Of a stretch of 64,000 nt of DNA, positions 51,127-59,944 are shown piece by piece. This DNA is from Thiomicrorhabdus sp965603495 (GTDB taxonomy: Bacteria; Pseudomonadota; Gammaproteobacteria; Thiomicrospirales; Thiomicrospiraceae). The position numbers and the translations under genes are program-made. Where the stretch lies: positions 186,001-250,000 of the forward strand of contig CBFDDF010000003.1 in NCBI GenBank assembly GCA_965603495.1, in the 5' to 3' direction. Position 1 is the stretch's first letter. The number at the start of each line of letters is the position of its first letter. The notes beneath the pieces were generated by a model. The model had not been told where the DNA came from, made no database searches, and worked only from the letters and a program-made list of their open reading frames with translations.

Positions 51127-52512
51127 ATGATTAACTTAATTCTTTGCGGTGGTTCTGGTACACGTTTATGGCCTATTAGCCGAACCCTTCTTCCTAAGCA
51201 GTTTGTGCCGTTATTTGATGGCCAATCGTTGTTTCAAAAAACCGTATTACGCAATCAAGCTTTCTGCGATCAGTTTCTGATTGTCTCGAATCAAGAGCAG
51301 TATTTTTTAGCGCTTGATCAGATGCAAGCATTGCAGAACTCTCCTAGCGAGGTCTTCAATGCACAATTTGTCTTGGAATCCGTAGCACGCAATACCGCGC
51401 CGGCCATTGCGCTAGCCTGTATGGCGGTGGATCCAGAAGAGATTGTTTTTGTGACGCCTTCTGACCATCTCATTAAAGACCAAGTCGCTTATGAAGCCGC
51501 GGTGTCTCAAGCAGAAGAACTTGCCAAACAAAATCAACTCGTCACCTTTGGTATTCAACCCACCTATCCGGAAACCGGATTTGGCTATATTGAAGCCGAT
51601 GGCTTGAATGTTTTGTCCTTTAAAGAGAAACCTGAACTTGCCCTAGCAGAGTCCTATCTTCAGCAAGGCAACTTCTACTGGAACAGTGGCATGTTCTGCT
51701 TTAAAGCGGGTGTGTTTTTAGCTGAGTTAGCAGCCCATGCACCAGATATCCACCAGGCCTGCCTAGACGCTTATGCGCAAACTGAAAAAGGCGAATTTTT
51801 AAGAATCCCAATGGCCGAGATGCAAGCCATCCCTGCGGATAGTATCGACTATGCAGTGATGGAGCAGAGTGCGCTTGTAAAAGTCATTCCGAGCGATATC
51901 GGTTGGAGTGATTTGGGTAGCTTTGAATCCTTAGATCAAGAGTTGCCTAAAGATGAAAACGGCAATACTCATATCCAAAAGGGTGTGTTATTAAACGCCA
52001 AAAATAACCTTATTATTGGCAGTCAACGTACCATCGTTTTAATCGACCTAGAAGACCTGATGGTCATCGATAGTGAAGATGCTTTATTGATTGCGCCAAA
52101 AGGTTCAGGGCAAAAGATTAAGACCGTGGTCGAAACCTTAAAACAACAAGGCAGCGATCTTCCGCAAATCCATCGTACCGCACATCGCCCATGGGGTACC
52201 TATACGGTGTTGGAGTCGGCAGAGAAATATAAGATTAAGCGTATCGTCGTCAAGCCTGGCAAAACCCTGAGCTTACAGAAACACCTACATCGCAGTGAGC
52301 ATTGGGTGGTGGTCTCGGGCACAGCAACCGTCACGGTGGGTGAAGAAGTAGCTCTGGTTCGGCCGAATGAATCCACCTATATTCCAATTGGTGAAAAACA
52401 TCGTTTGGCGAATGAAGGTCGTTTAGATTTAGTGCTGATTGAAGCGCAAGTCGGCGAGTATACTGGTGAAGATGACATTATTCGCTTTGAAGACCATTAC
52501 GGCAGAGTTTAA
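51127..52512 (+). CDS. manC: Mannose-1-phosphate guanylyltransferase/mannose-6-phosphate isomerase
   Basis: Bifunctional type II enzyme supplying GDP-mannose. 461 residues. N-terminal pyrophosphorylase with CGGSGTRLWPISR and PKQF, FVTPSDHLI and FKEKPE. C-terminal cupin isomerase domain with RPWGTYTVLE, KTLSLQKHLHRSEHWVVVSG and the EYTGEDDIIRFEDHYGR tail. Provides sugar nucleotide to the downstream glycosyltransferases. Confidence 0.94.
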   Translation: MINLILCGGSGTRLWPISRTLLPKQFVPLFDGQSLFQKTVLRNQAFCDQFLIVSNQEQYFLALDQMQALQNSPSEVFNAQFVLESVARNTAPAIALACMAVDPEEIVFVTPSDHLIKDQVAYEAAVSQAEELAKQNQLVTFGIQPTYPETGFGYIEADGLNVLSFKEKPELALAESYLQQGNFYWNSGMFCFKAGVFLAELAAHAPDIHQACLDAYAQTEKGEFLRIPMAEMQAIPADSIDYAVMEQSALVKVIPSDIGWSDLGSFESLDQELPKDENGNTHIQKGVLLNAKNNLIIGSQRTIVLIDLEDLMVIDSEDALLIAPKGSGQKIKTVVETLKQQGSDLPQIHRTAHRPWGTYTVLESAEKYKIKRIVVKPGKTLSLQKHLHRSEHWVVVSGTATVTVGEEVALVRPNESTYIPIGEKHRLANEGRLDLVLIEAQVGEYTGEDDIIRFEDHYGRV

Positions 52513-52518
52513 CCCTTT

Positions 52519-54075
52519 ATGACACAGCCTTCCGCTAAGACTATCACGCCTAAAATCGCCAGTTTTATACTGGTGGCTTTTATGAGCCTACTCCACCTTT
52601 TTCTGGCATTTCAAACTGAACTCGGTGGCGATGAGGCGCATTATGCGCTGTATGGTTTAATGCCGGACTGGAGTTATTTTGATCATCCACCCATGGTCGG
52701 TTGGCTACAAATACTTCCAATGTGGTTAGCCCCTTATGATTGGAGTGCTCGAATCGTCCCTATCGGACTGTATGCGCTATTGAATTTCCTGCTTTACCAA
52801 ATCACGATGCAACTATTTGCTTCGCCGAAAAGTCACCAGGCCTGGTCAAATCATCAGCAAGCTTTAAACATCCCAGCTGAAATCGCTTCAAACCCTATCG
52901 GAGCCCACTGGATGGGCTTTGGTAGCTTAGTTATTCTCAATACCAGTTTGATTCTCTCTTTAATGGGCATGGCAATGTTGCCAGACAACCCTCTCATGGT
53001 CGTGGTGCTTGCCCTGATTTTGGTGGTGATTAAACTCCTGCAAACGAATGCTTTGAAGTATTGGATTGCATTGGGGTTTTTAGTGGGTCTCGCGGCTCTA
53101 TCTAAATATACCGCGGTCACCTTGGTGCTTTCACTACTATTACTGATGGTGGTTGAAAAACGCTGGGATTGGCTAGGACAAAAAGGCCTGTGGATTGCCA
53201 TCATTATCGCCACACTGATGATTACACCGATCCTCTACTGGAATGCGATACATGACTGGGCATCATTTATTTATCAGATAGATCACGGTACGAAAAGTGA
53301 TACCTGGTCAATTCAACGATTACTGCTAACGCAAGTTATTCAACTCGCCTCTTACACCCCTCTCCTGTTTTTATTGGGTTGGTGGGTCATGCTCAAGCCA
53401 TCCAGCTACCAAAACCCTGGCAGTCGCTTACTATTACTATTCTCATTGCCTGTGACTTTGTTGTTTGCCTGGGGTTCGGGTTATGAAGAGAGTTTGCCAC
53501 ACTGGGTCTCACTAGCCTGGTTATTACTGATTCCAATCATCGTCCACTGGTTGTGGCTGCGCCAGACGAAAAAATGGTTTAAGCCTGTCGTCTACTTGCA
53601 TTTAATATTGATAGGTTCTCTGGTCTTGATCGCGCACAGCCTATTGTATAAACCTTGGATTGCTCTAGACGACTATAACAATCCAATTCAAGGGGATTAC
53701 GGTTGGCCAACCGCCGCCAAAACCGTGCTTGAATTGCAAAAACAACATGCAACCGTCGACAATCCATTACCGCTGTTTGTCTCCAACTGGAGTGTCGCCA
53801 GCCATCTAACTTGGTATGTCAGACCTCAACCAGTTTTCATTACCAGCGCGAAACAGACCCAATTTGAGTTTTGGTACGGCTTGCCGACGAAAGGCATGAA
53901 TGGACTACTCGTTGTGCCACATTATGAGAAAGTGCCCCCCATCACACAACAGCCACACCACTTTGAAAAGTGCACTGAACTTAAGCAAGAATCCCTTGCC
54001 GAAAATGGCGCGATTATTGTGACTTACCGTTACTACTTGTGTGAAAACTTTATCGCACCTGAGAGAGCACAATAA
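52519..54075 (+). CDS. GT39/ArnT-like integral membrane glycosyltransferase
   Basis: 518 residues, about ten membrane helices. Catalytic loop G-G-D-E-A-H-Y (36-42) and Y-F-D-H-P-P (53-58) match the other GT39-like gene at 45362. It likely transfers a sugar from a polyprenyl-phosphate carrier in the periplasm. Six bases after manC; exact ACCAGGCCTGGT inside. Confidence 0.82.
   Translation: MTQPSAKTITPKIASFILVAFMSLLHLFLAFQTELGGDEAHYALYGLMPDWSYFDHPPMVGWLQILPMWLAPYDWSARIVPIGLYALLNFLLYQITMQLFASPKSHQAWSNHQQALNIPAEIASNPIGAHWMGFGSLVILNTSLILSLMGMAMLPDNPLMVVVLALILVVIKLLQTNALKYWIALGFLVGLAALSKYTAVTLVLSLLLLMVVEKRWDWLGQKGLWIAIIIATLMITPILYWNAIHDWASFIYQIDHGTKSDTWSIQRLLLTQVIQLASYTPLLFLLGWWVMLKPSSYQNPGSRLLLLFSLPVTLLFAWGSGYEESLPHWVSLAWLLLIPIIVHWLWLRQTKKWFKPVVYLHLILIGSLVLIAHSLLYKPWIALDDYNNPIQGDYGWPTAAKTVLELQKQHATVDNPLPLFVSNWSVASHLTWYVRPQPVFITSAKQTQFEFWYGLPTKGMNGLLVVPHYEKVPPITQQPHHFEKCTELKQESLAENGAIIVTYRYYLCENFIAPERAQ
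52835..52846. repeat. ACCAGGCCTGGT palindrome, copy 16 (in glycosyltransferase gene)
   Basis: Exact copy within coding sequence; encodes H-Q-A-W-S. Confidence 0.9.
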
Positions 54076-54079
54076 TTCC

Positions 54080-55393
54080 ATGTCGGCTTTTATCTCTCTT
54101 ATTCAAAAGTTTCTCTTGAGGTTAGTGACGAAACCGATTACCAAGCCTATTTCGATTGCCCGCGACATCATCCACCAACCCAATAAAGCCTTTCCAATCA
54201 TCGATTTTTTAAAAGGCCTCAGTGTGTTGATGGTGATTCTGTTCCATGTATTTTTTGCGGTGTTTGTTCTCTTTAAAAAATCCCCAGAAAAACTCACAGC
54301 GTTTGTGGAAAGCATCCCTGATTGGCTCAATATCGTACTCGCGGCAGACAAGGCAGTTGATATTTTCTTTATGCTCAGCAGTTTCTTACTGACTTACGGC
54401 CTATTGAAGGTCTATCGAAAACGCCAAAAAATTGATTTTGGGCGATTTTACTTGCACCGTTTTTTCCGTATTTACCCCTTGTTTGTCGTGGCGTTACTAC
54501 TTTATAGCCTTGGCGATCTCAATAAACTACTGACCGAAGGTTGGTACAGTCTGCTGTTTATTGAAAACATCTACAGCAAGGGCATTATTCCGGTGCAGTG
54601 GAGCCTTTCGATAGAAGTACAGTTCTATCTGATATTACCTTTTTTAGTGGTGTTTTTAGCCAAACGTAAGCAACCTATAGTGTGGCTAAGTCTGATGATT
54701 GTCGGAGCACTATTAGTCCGCTTTGCAGTCGCCTATCAAATCCCTGCCATCTATCAAACCCACTGGTATCAGTTCGTCCAACAGGTGGATCCTGCGATTT
54801 ACATGAATAACATGTATTATGTGATTCAAACCCGAATCAGCCCGCTATTGTTAGGTGTGTTATGGGCCTTTATACTGTGGCAAAAACCGAGCTTTGAACT
54901 GGGTCTATCTCACATACAAAAAGCGTTTATCTGGATATTTGGATTAGGTATTATCTACCTAAGCATGAAATTTCCGGTCTATAACCCTGCATCGGATTAC
55001 TATACTGATTTCAGTGAAAGCTTAAATTTAGCTGCAATCACGCTACATCGTTTTGTATTCAGTGCCGCCATCTTGGCCTTAGTGTTGGTGTTTCACTTTG
55101 ATACACATTCCAAAAACAATCGCCTTACCCTCTGGAAAGGCTGGCGCCTGCTCTCAGAAGTCGCTTATCCAATGTACTTTTTCCACTTTCCCTTTGTAGC
55201 CATCGCTTGGGCGATTGTCCTGGGCACGATTGATCCGAAGTTGGTGGAACATATCCAGATATCCCTTATTCCATTGGTCTTTGTGATTGCGGTACTGCTA
55301 ACCTTATACCTATCGCTTTGGTTAAATTATTGGGTGGAAGCACGCTTTATTAAGATGGGTAAACGACTGGAATCAAAGTGGTTTACCAACTAG
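54080..55393 (+). CDS. Acyltransferase 3 (OafA/YrhL family)
   Basis: 437 residues from the ATG at 54080, four bases after the glycosyltransferase stop; an upstream GTG would overlap that gene. About ten membrane helices. Family marks: IDFLKGLSVLMVILFHVFF (catalytic His region), AVDIFFMLSSFLLTY, YLHRFFRIYPLFVV. Probably O-acylates a surface polysaccharide or lipid-linked glycan. Confidence 0.88.
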   Translation: MSAFISLIQKFLLRLVTKPITKPISIARDIIHQPNKAFPIIDFLKGLSVLMVILFHVFFAVFVLFKKSPEKLTAFVESIPDWLNIVLAADKAVDIFFMLSSFLLTYGLLKVYRKRQKIDFGRFYLHRFFRIYPLFVVALLLYSLGDLNKLLTEGWYSLLFIENIYSKGIIPVQWSLSIEVQFYLILPFLVVFLAKRKQPIVWLSLMIVGALLVRFAVAYQIPAIYQTHWYQFVQQVDPAIYMNNMYYVIQTRISPLLLGVLWAFILWQKPSFELGLSHIQKAFIWIFGLGIIYLSMKFPVYNPASDYYTDFSESLNLAAITLHRFVFSAAILALVLVFHFDTHSKNNRLTLWKGWRLLSEVAYPMYFFHFPFVAIAWAIVLGTIDPKLVEHIQISLIPLVFVIAVLLTLYLSLWLNYWVEARFIKMGKRLESKWFTN

Positions 55394-55503
55394 ATTTCAG
55401 GCATAATGCCACCATAAATTGAAACTCACTAAATAAACCGAGTTAAATCAACCATAATAAACAACTCTGTGCGGATTTTTTCAGACACAGATGGAAGGCT
55501 CCC

Positions 55504-56631
55504 ATGATATCGATTATTGTTCCGACCTATCAAGAAGTAGAAAACCTTGCCCCCTTAAGTGAGATGATTCGATCTGCGCTTGCAGAGGATAATCTAAGCT
55601 ATGAAATCCTGGTCATGGATGATAATTCTCAAGATGGATCTATCGAAAAAGTCGCCGAACTCTTTACCCAAAACCACCCTATCCGTCTGATTAATCGTAC
55701 TGAAAACCGTGGCTTATCACCGGCTGTCATTGACGGTTTTTCAGAAGCAAAAGGCGATTTTGTGGTGGTCATGGATGCGGACCTTTCACATCCCGCGACT
55801 GCTATCCCCAAGATGATAGTGCAATTAAAAAGCGGCGAAAGTGATTTCGTTTTAGGATCGCGTTACGTAGAAGGTGGCAGTATTGATGATAGCTGGACAT
55901 TATGGCGTTATATCAACTCTGTCATCGCAACGGTACCCGCTCTGCCACTAACGCGTGTAAAAGATCCCATGTCGGGATTTTTTGCAGTGCGCCGTGCTGA
56001 TTTACCGCCCGCCTGTGATTTATCGCCTATTGGCTATAAAATTGCCCTAGAAGTTATGGTGAAAGGTAACTTTGATAAGGTATCAGAAGTGCCAATTCAT
56101 TTTGTGGATCGTATTCATGGTGAATCCAAACTCACATTAACGGAACAATTAAAGTATTTACGCCATCTGCGCCGCCTGTATCAATATAAGTTTCAAACTA
56201 AAGCAGAGTTCTTTCAATTTGCAGCAATTGGTAGTAGTGGATTTATTGTCGATTTAGCGGTTTATCTGCTACTGCAGATGATGGGGGTTTCCCACACCGT
56301 GGCGCGTGCTATCTCTTTCTGGCCAGCGGTCTCTTGGAACTGGGCACTTAATCGAGTCATTACTTTCAGTCATCGCGAAAAAACCGCAAAAACCACACAG
56401 TGGGGCGCTTTTGCATCGAGCTCTTTAATTGGTTTTGCCGTCAACTATGGTACCTATTACACTCTAACGACCTTTGTACCGTTTTTCCAAGAACATATGA
56501 TTTTGGCTTTAATTATCGGTGTCATTATGGGTATGGGCTTTAACTTCTCAATCTCCAATCTATTCATCTTTAAAAAGTTAAGAGAAGAAGTGCAGGATGA
56601 AGCGCGACAGTCATCCGCTAAAGTTAAATAG
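55504..56631 (+). CDS. GT2 polyprenyl-phosphate sugar synthase fused to GtrA domain
   Basis: 375 residues. N-terminal GT-A glycosyltransferase (about 1-235): IVPTYQEVENLAPL, VMDDNSQDGS, VVMDADLSHP (DxD-like) and PMSGFFAVRR, the pattern of dolichol-phosphate-mannose synthase homologues. The C-terminal 130 residues form a GtrA domain (FQFAAIGSSGFIVDLAVYLL ... NWALNRVITF ... FNFSISNLFIF). It likely loads mannose or glucose on polyprenyl phosphate and assists its flipping. GGAAGG before the ATG. Confidence 0.9.
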   Translation: MISIIVPTYQEVENLAPLSEMIRSALAEDNLSYEILVMDDNSQDGSIEKVAELFTQNHPIRLINRTENRGLSPAVIDGFSEAKGDFVVVMDADLSHPATAIPKMIVQLKSGESDFVLGSRYVEGGSIDDSWTLWRYINSVIATVPALPLTRVKDPMSGFFAVRRADLPPACDLSPIGYKIALEVMVKGNFDKVSEVPIHFVDRIHGESKLTLTEQLKYLRHLRRLYQYKFQTKAEFFQFAAIGSSGFIVDLAVYLLLQMMGVSHTVARAISFWPAVSWNWALNRVITFSHREKTAKTTQWGAFASSSLIGFAVNYGTYYTLTTFVPFFQEHMILALIIGVIMGMGFNFSISNLFIFKKLREEVQDEARQSSAKVK

Positions 56632-56683
56632 ACTCGCCTGAGACGGTAAAGCTATCACTTTAAATCAAACAGCATTAATCAAT

Positions 56684-56714
56684 AAGCCTTAAATGTATCG
56701 TTTAGGGCTTTTTT
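56684..56714 (+). terminator. Rho-independent terminator after the GT2-GtrA gene
   Basis: AAGCCTTAAA / TTTAGGGCTT stem (one G-T pair), seven-base loop, then six T residues; its 3' half overlaps the end of the convergent DTW gene. Confidence 0.75.
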
Positions 56715-57307
56715 GTAAACGCTGCCTGCTGCTGTTGCATTGATTCAAATGTATTTAGAAGCGGTTGATAGCGAACAGAATTATCTTCTAACTGCGATAA
56801 AGCCTCGTAGAGCGCTTCAATAGTCGAGAGGCTTGCAGCATTCTTCTGTTTACGGATTCGGTAGGCTGACGGCGTACCAGGCTGTAAACTGACTCTATCC
56901 ATCCCTCTCAATACCGAATTCAACATCATGATTTTGTGAGTTTTGCGCCAGGTGCCGTCTAAGATAAGTAATTTGACATCCTGAACAGCGTATAAATCAC
57001 GAATCTGTGCCACGTCATAGAACTCAACTGACTCAAGCTGACCTTCTATTGCAGGGTAGAGCAAAAACACGGGTTTATCATCGCCCAACCAACCTACCAG
57101 GCCTGGTAGGTCTTGTAAATCCTCTCCGCACCATGTTTGGCAGTGACTCAGAGATAATTGTGCTATTTTAGCGGTTCCCTTTACCAAATCCACCTCACTA
57201 GGATGCTGTAAAATACCTACCTCCACTTGATTGTCTATGCGTTCTATAAAATCACAAAGGCAGACTTTGGTTGGGCGCTGACATGTAGGGCAAATGGGTC
57301 GGGACAT
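56702..57307 (-). CDS. DTW-domain protein (tRNA-uridine aminocarboxypropyltransferase family)
   Basis: 201 residues. The defining D-G-T-W occurs in LLILDGTWRKTHKIM; an N-terminal zinc-like pattern C-x2-C...C-x-C is in ICPTCQRPTKVCLCDF. Related TapT/TuaA enzymes make acp3U in tRNA from SAM. PSAYRIRKQKNAASLSTIEA is the other family block. An exact ACCAGGCCTGGT is inside. Confidence 0.88.
   Translation of the reverse strand: MSRPICPTCQRPTKVCLCDFIERIDNQVEVGILQHPSEVDLVKGTAKIAQLSLSHCQTWCGEDLQDLPGLVGWLGDDKPVFLLYPAIEGQLESVEFYDVAQIRDLYAVQDVKLLILDGTWRKTHKIMMLNSVLRGMDRVSLQPGTPSAYRIRKQKNAASLSTIEALYEALSQLEDNSVRYQPLLNTFESMQQQQAAFTKKP
57096..57107. repeat. ACCAGGCCTGGT palindrome, copy 17 (in DTW gene)
   Basis: Exact copy, extended to CCTACCAGGCCTGGTAGG; encodes L-P-G-L-V-G on the minus strand. 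Confidence 0.92.
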
Positions 57308-57347
57308 AAAACATATTTCTTATGATGATTCGTGAAATGTGGAAGTT

Positions 57348-57857
57348 ATGAAAATGGATTTGGAGATTCAATTGTTTGACAGAAACCTAATTAAAATGAG
57401 CCTTGCATCCACTACAGACTTCTGTGAGATTAAACACTTTCTAAAACAACACAAAGAAAGTAGTGCTAGCCGAAATGACCTAATTTATACAGTGCGTTAT
57501 CAAACAAAATTAATTGGCTTGGCGCGATTGGTTCATATTGAAGACGCCATAAAACCACAGTATTGGCTCAGAGGCCTGTTTATAAAAACAGATTTTCGGC
57601 AGCAAAGCCTAGCAACTCTTTTACTGGACTTTATGACTTCTGATTTAAAAGCACGTCATGACAACTTTGAAATATTGGCGTTTCCCTACGCCCACTTAAA
57701 ACAATTTTATGAACAGAACGGCTTTAACTCAATTGAGCTAAACCACTTACCTGAAAGCCTACAAAACACCTATCAAAATGCGTTAAACCAGGGTAAAACT
57801 TGGCTTTGTATGGCATGTATTCATAAAATGACGAACAAAATGAGCAATATAAACTAA
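57348..57857 (+). CDS. GNAT-family N-acetyltransferase
   Basis: About 169 residues from ATG 57348 (57354 also possible). The acetyl-CoA site is visible as LRGLFIKTDFRQQSLATLLLDFM, a variant of the R/Q-x-x-G-x-G/A loop with Ser-Leu-Ala, and KQFYEQNGFNSIELNH is the usual C-terminal strand. Substrate unknown. Ends five bases before the palindrome shared with rmuC. Confidence 0.75.
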   Translation: MKMDLEIQLFDRNLIKMSLASTTDFCEIKHFLKQHKESSASRNDLIYTVRYQTKLIGLARLVHIEDAIKPQYWLRGLFIKTDFRQQSLATLLLDFMTSDLKARHDNFEILAFPYAHLKQFYEQNGFNSIELNHLPESLQNTYQNALNQGKTWLCMACIHKMTNKMSNIN

Positions 57858-57861
57858 ACTC

Positions 57862-57873
57862 ACCAGGCCTGGT
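57862..57873. repeat. ACCAGGCCTGGT palindrome, copy 18
   Basis: Exact copy filling the gap between convergent genes; its last base is part of the rmuC stop codon. Confidence 0.92.
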
Positions 57874-59345
57874 TAAGACTCATTAGAGAGCTGACTGATA
57901 GAACTGCCCTCCGCCTCGTTCAACAAGTGCACAGGGATCTCTTTTTTGGTTTTCCCTGCAAGATCCTTCAACATCTCAGCTTGACGCACTAGATTGCCTT
58001 GACCAGAAATCATCTGCTTTCTTGCCAGATCATAACTGGTTTGCGCCGTTTGTAATTGTTTACCAACTTTTTCAAAACTTTCTACAAACCCGACAAACTT
58101 ATCATGTACCTCAGCAGCACGCTTAATGAGCTTAAGGGTATTTTCACTCTGTCTTTCATAACGCCATAGTTGCTCTATTGTTTTCAACGTTGTAAATAAC
58201 GTCGTTGGTGTTACCACCGCCACACGCTTTTCAAAGGCGGTCTCAAAGATAGAGGGATCTGCCTCTATGGCCATCAAATAGGCCCCTTCAACCGGCACAA
58301 ACATTAAGACAAAATCTGGCGCATTGAGTTGTTCTAAATGCTCATAGCGTTTATTCGCTAAGGTATCTATATGACTTTTCAAACTCTGAAGATGAGATTT
58401 TAAAGCGGTTAGCTTTTTTGATTCACTCTCACTGTTTAAAGCAGATTCATAATGCATCAGAGAGACCTTGGAATCTATCACAATATGCTTGCTATCCGGC
58501 AAGTTGATAATGACATCAGGTCGTAAGCGTTTTCCAGATTCATCTGTAAAACTTTTCTCACGGTCAAACTCTACCCCTTCCGTTAATCCAGAACGTTCAA
58601 GCAAGCGCTCTAAAATTAACTCTCCCCAGTTTCCTTGGGTTTTACTATCCCCTTTCAGTGCCCGTGTAAGGTTATGAGCATCCTCACTCATTTGATTATT
58701 AAGCGAGTGCAATTGCTTCAGCTGTTCGGCAAGACTGGCACGTCCTTCAAGGTCTTCTTTATGCACCAATTCAACACGTGATTTAAAGGCCTCTAAAGTC
58801 CCTTGCATAGGTTTTAACATTGCATCAATAGTGGATTGACTGTTTTGGGTGAACTGGGCTTGTTTGCTTTCGAAAATCTGGTTCGCCAAAACTTTAAATT
58901 CATTACTCAACTGGACTTTCGCTGATTCCAATAAAGCCAGTTTTTCAAGTGCATTGGTTTTTTCCATCTCAAGCTCAACAAGAAGCTCTGCCGTCTTGGA
59001 TTGGCTTTGACTAAGCCCTTGTCGGAGGTGTTCTAATTGATGATCTTTTTCAGTTAATTGAGCCTGCAGCTGTTGTAGTTGATTTGCTAATTGATCTGCT
59101 GAGCCCTTCAAAGATTGAAGCTCTAATAACTGCTGAGATAACTCAAGATTCTGTTGTTGGACTTCTGCGAAGCTTGCTAAAGTACTCTCGTCTCGAATGG
59201 ATTGTTCATTTTTAAGCTGCAGGACAGACTCTAAAGCAGTAATTTTATGCTTAGTTTGAGTGGACTGCCTAATGAAATGCAAGGCAATAGCGCTGATTAA
59301 AAACAGCACCATGACTAAGGGAGTGTGAAGTTCTACTGGTATCAT
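57873..59345 (-). CDS. rmuC: DNA recombination protein RmuC
   Basis: 490 residues. One N-terminal membrane helix (about 9-25), a long coiled coil (about 30-190), then the RmuC core related to restriction-endonuclease folds: TQGNWGELILERLLERSGL, RLRPDVIINLPDSKHIVIDSKVSL and FVLMFVPVEGAYLMAIE. Limits inversions between short repeats in E. coli; may guard against foreign DNA. Its ATG overlaps the previous gene's stop by four bases, so it is the last cistron of the pilus-like operon. Confidence 0.93.
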   Translation of the reverse strand: MIPVELHTPLVMVLFLISAIALHFIRQSTQTKHKITALESVLQLKNEQSIRDESTLASFAEVQQQNLELSQQLLELQSLKGSADQLANQLQQLQAQLTEKDHQLEHLRQGLSQSQSKTAELLVELEMEKTNALEKLALLESAKVQLSNEFKVLANQIFESKQAQFTQNSQSTIDAMLKPMQGTLEAFKSRVELVHKEDLEGRASLAEQLKQLHSLNNQMSEDAHNLTRALKGDSKTQGNWGELILERLLERSGLTEGVEFDREKSFTDESGKRLRPDVIINLPDSKHIVIDSKVSLMHYESALNSESESKKLTALKSHLQSLKSHIDTLANKRYEHLEQLNAPDFVLMFVPVEGAYLMAIEADPSIFETAFEKRVAVVTPTTLFTTLKTIEQLWRYERQSENTLKLIKRAAEVHDKFVGFVESFEKVGKQLQTAQTSYDLARKQMISGQGNLVRQAEMLKDLAGKTKKEIPVHLLNEAEGSSISQLSNES

Positions 59346-59932
59346 TTCGGCATCAAAATTTGAACTTGTTCTAATCTTTCTTGAACCGCTTTTTGTACAG
59401 TTTTAGGAAGGGATTTTTTTCTGGCCGTTACATCTAACTTGTAAGTTTTGACCAATCTATTCTGTCTCGTTAATAAGGTACTGCCAACCGGTACCAGTTT
59501 TGTTTTGCCTTGTACCGTTACGGGTACGCCGTCAGAACTACTGCCAGCAAAATCCATATTGATATGCTTGGAAGGCGAGTAATTATATTTATCGTTGACA
59601 CGAATCAAGGTAGAGCCATCTGGCTTAACCAGCACTGCTGAAATTTCAACTTTGGGGGGAATATAAATCCGCTTAACTTTTGGTTTTCCTGCATCGGAGG
59701 TGTTTTTTGGCAGAATTTTGGCTCTCTTTTTTTCCACCACTGGATGTAAATAAGCTTCTCTTTGCTTATCAATTTTGTCGCGAGTCAGCTTTGTTAGAAA
59801 GAGCGTTTTTAGCGGCACAGGCTTATCTTCGTGTTGTTCCAAGTCAAGAGAAAATGCGACATTAGAAACTGACATCAAAGTCATGCCGATAAATAAAGAG
59901 ATTAATTTAATCATGGTAGTAGGTAGCTTCAT
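59342..59932 (-). CDS. Exported protein of the pilus/secretion-like operon
   Basis: 196 residues from the ATG at 59930-59932 with AGGAAG upstream. Sec signal peptide (about 1-28, ending AFS-LD). The mature part is basic, with a small beta domain (VEISAVLVKPDGSTLIRVNDKY ... DGVPVTVQGKTKLVPVGSTL). No family recognised. Position after PilO-like gene recalls MshK/PilP-like small periplasmic subunits. Confidence 0.6.
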   Translation of the reverse strand: MKLPTTMIKLISLFIGMTLMSVSNVAFSLDLEQHEDKPVPLKTLFLTKLTRDKIDKQREAYLHPVVEKKRAKILPKNTSDAGKPKVKRIYIPPKVEISAVLVKPDGSTLIRVNDKYNYSPSKHINMDFAGSSSDGVPVTVQGKTKLVPVGSTLLTRQNRLVKTYKLDVTARKKSLPKTVQKAVQERLEQVQILMPK

Positions 59933-59944
59933 TATCACAACTTC

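Noticed and set aside
54041..54079. Upstream GTG start of the acyltransferase overlapping the glycosyltransferase
   Set aside because: The ATG at 54080 directly follows the preceding stop and gives a normal family N-terminus.
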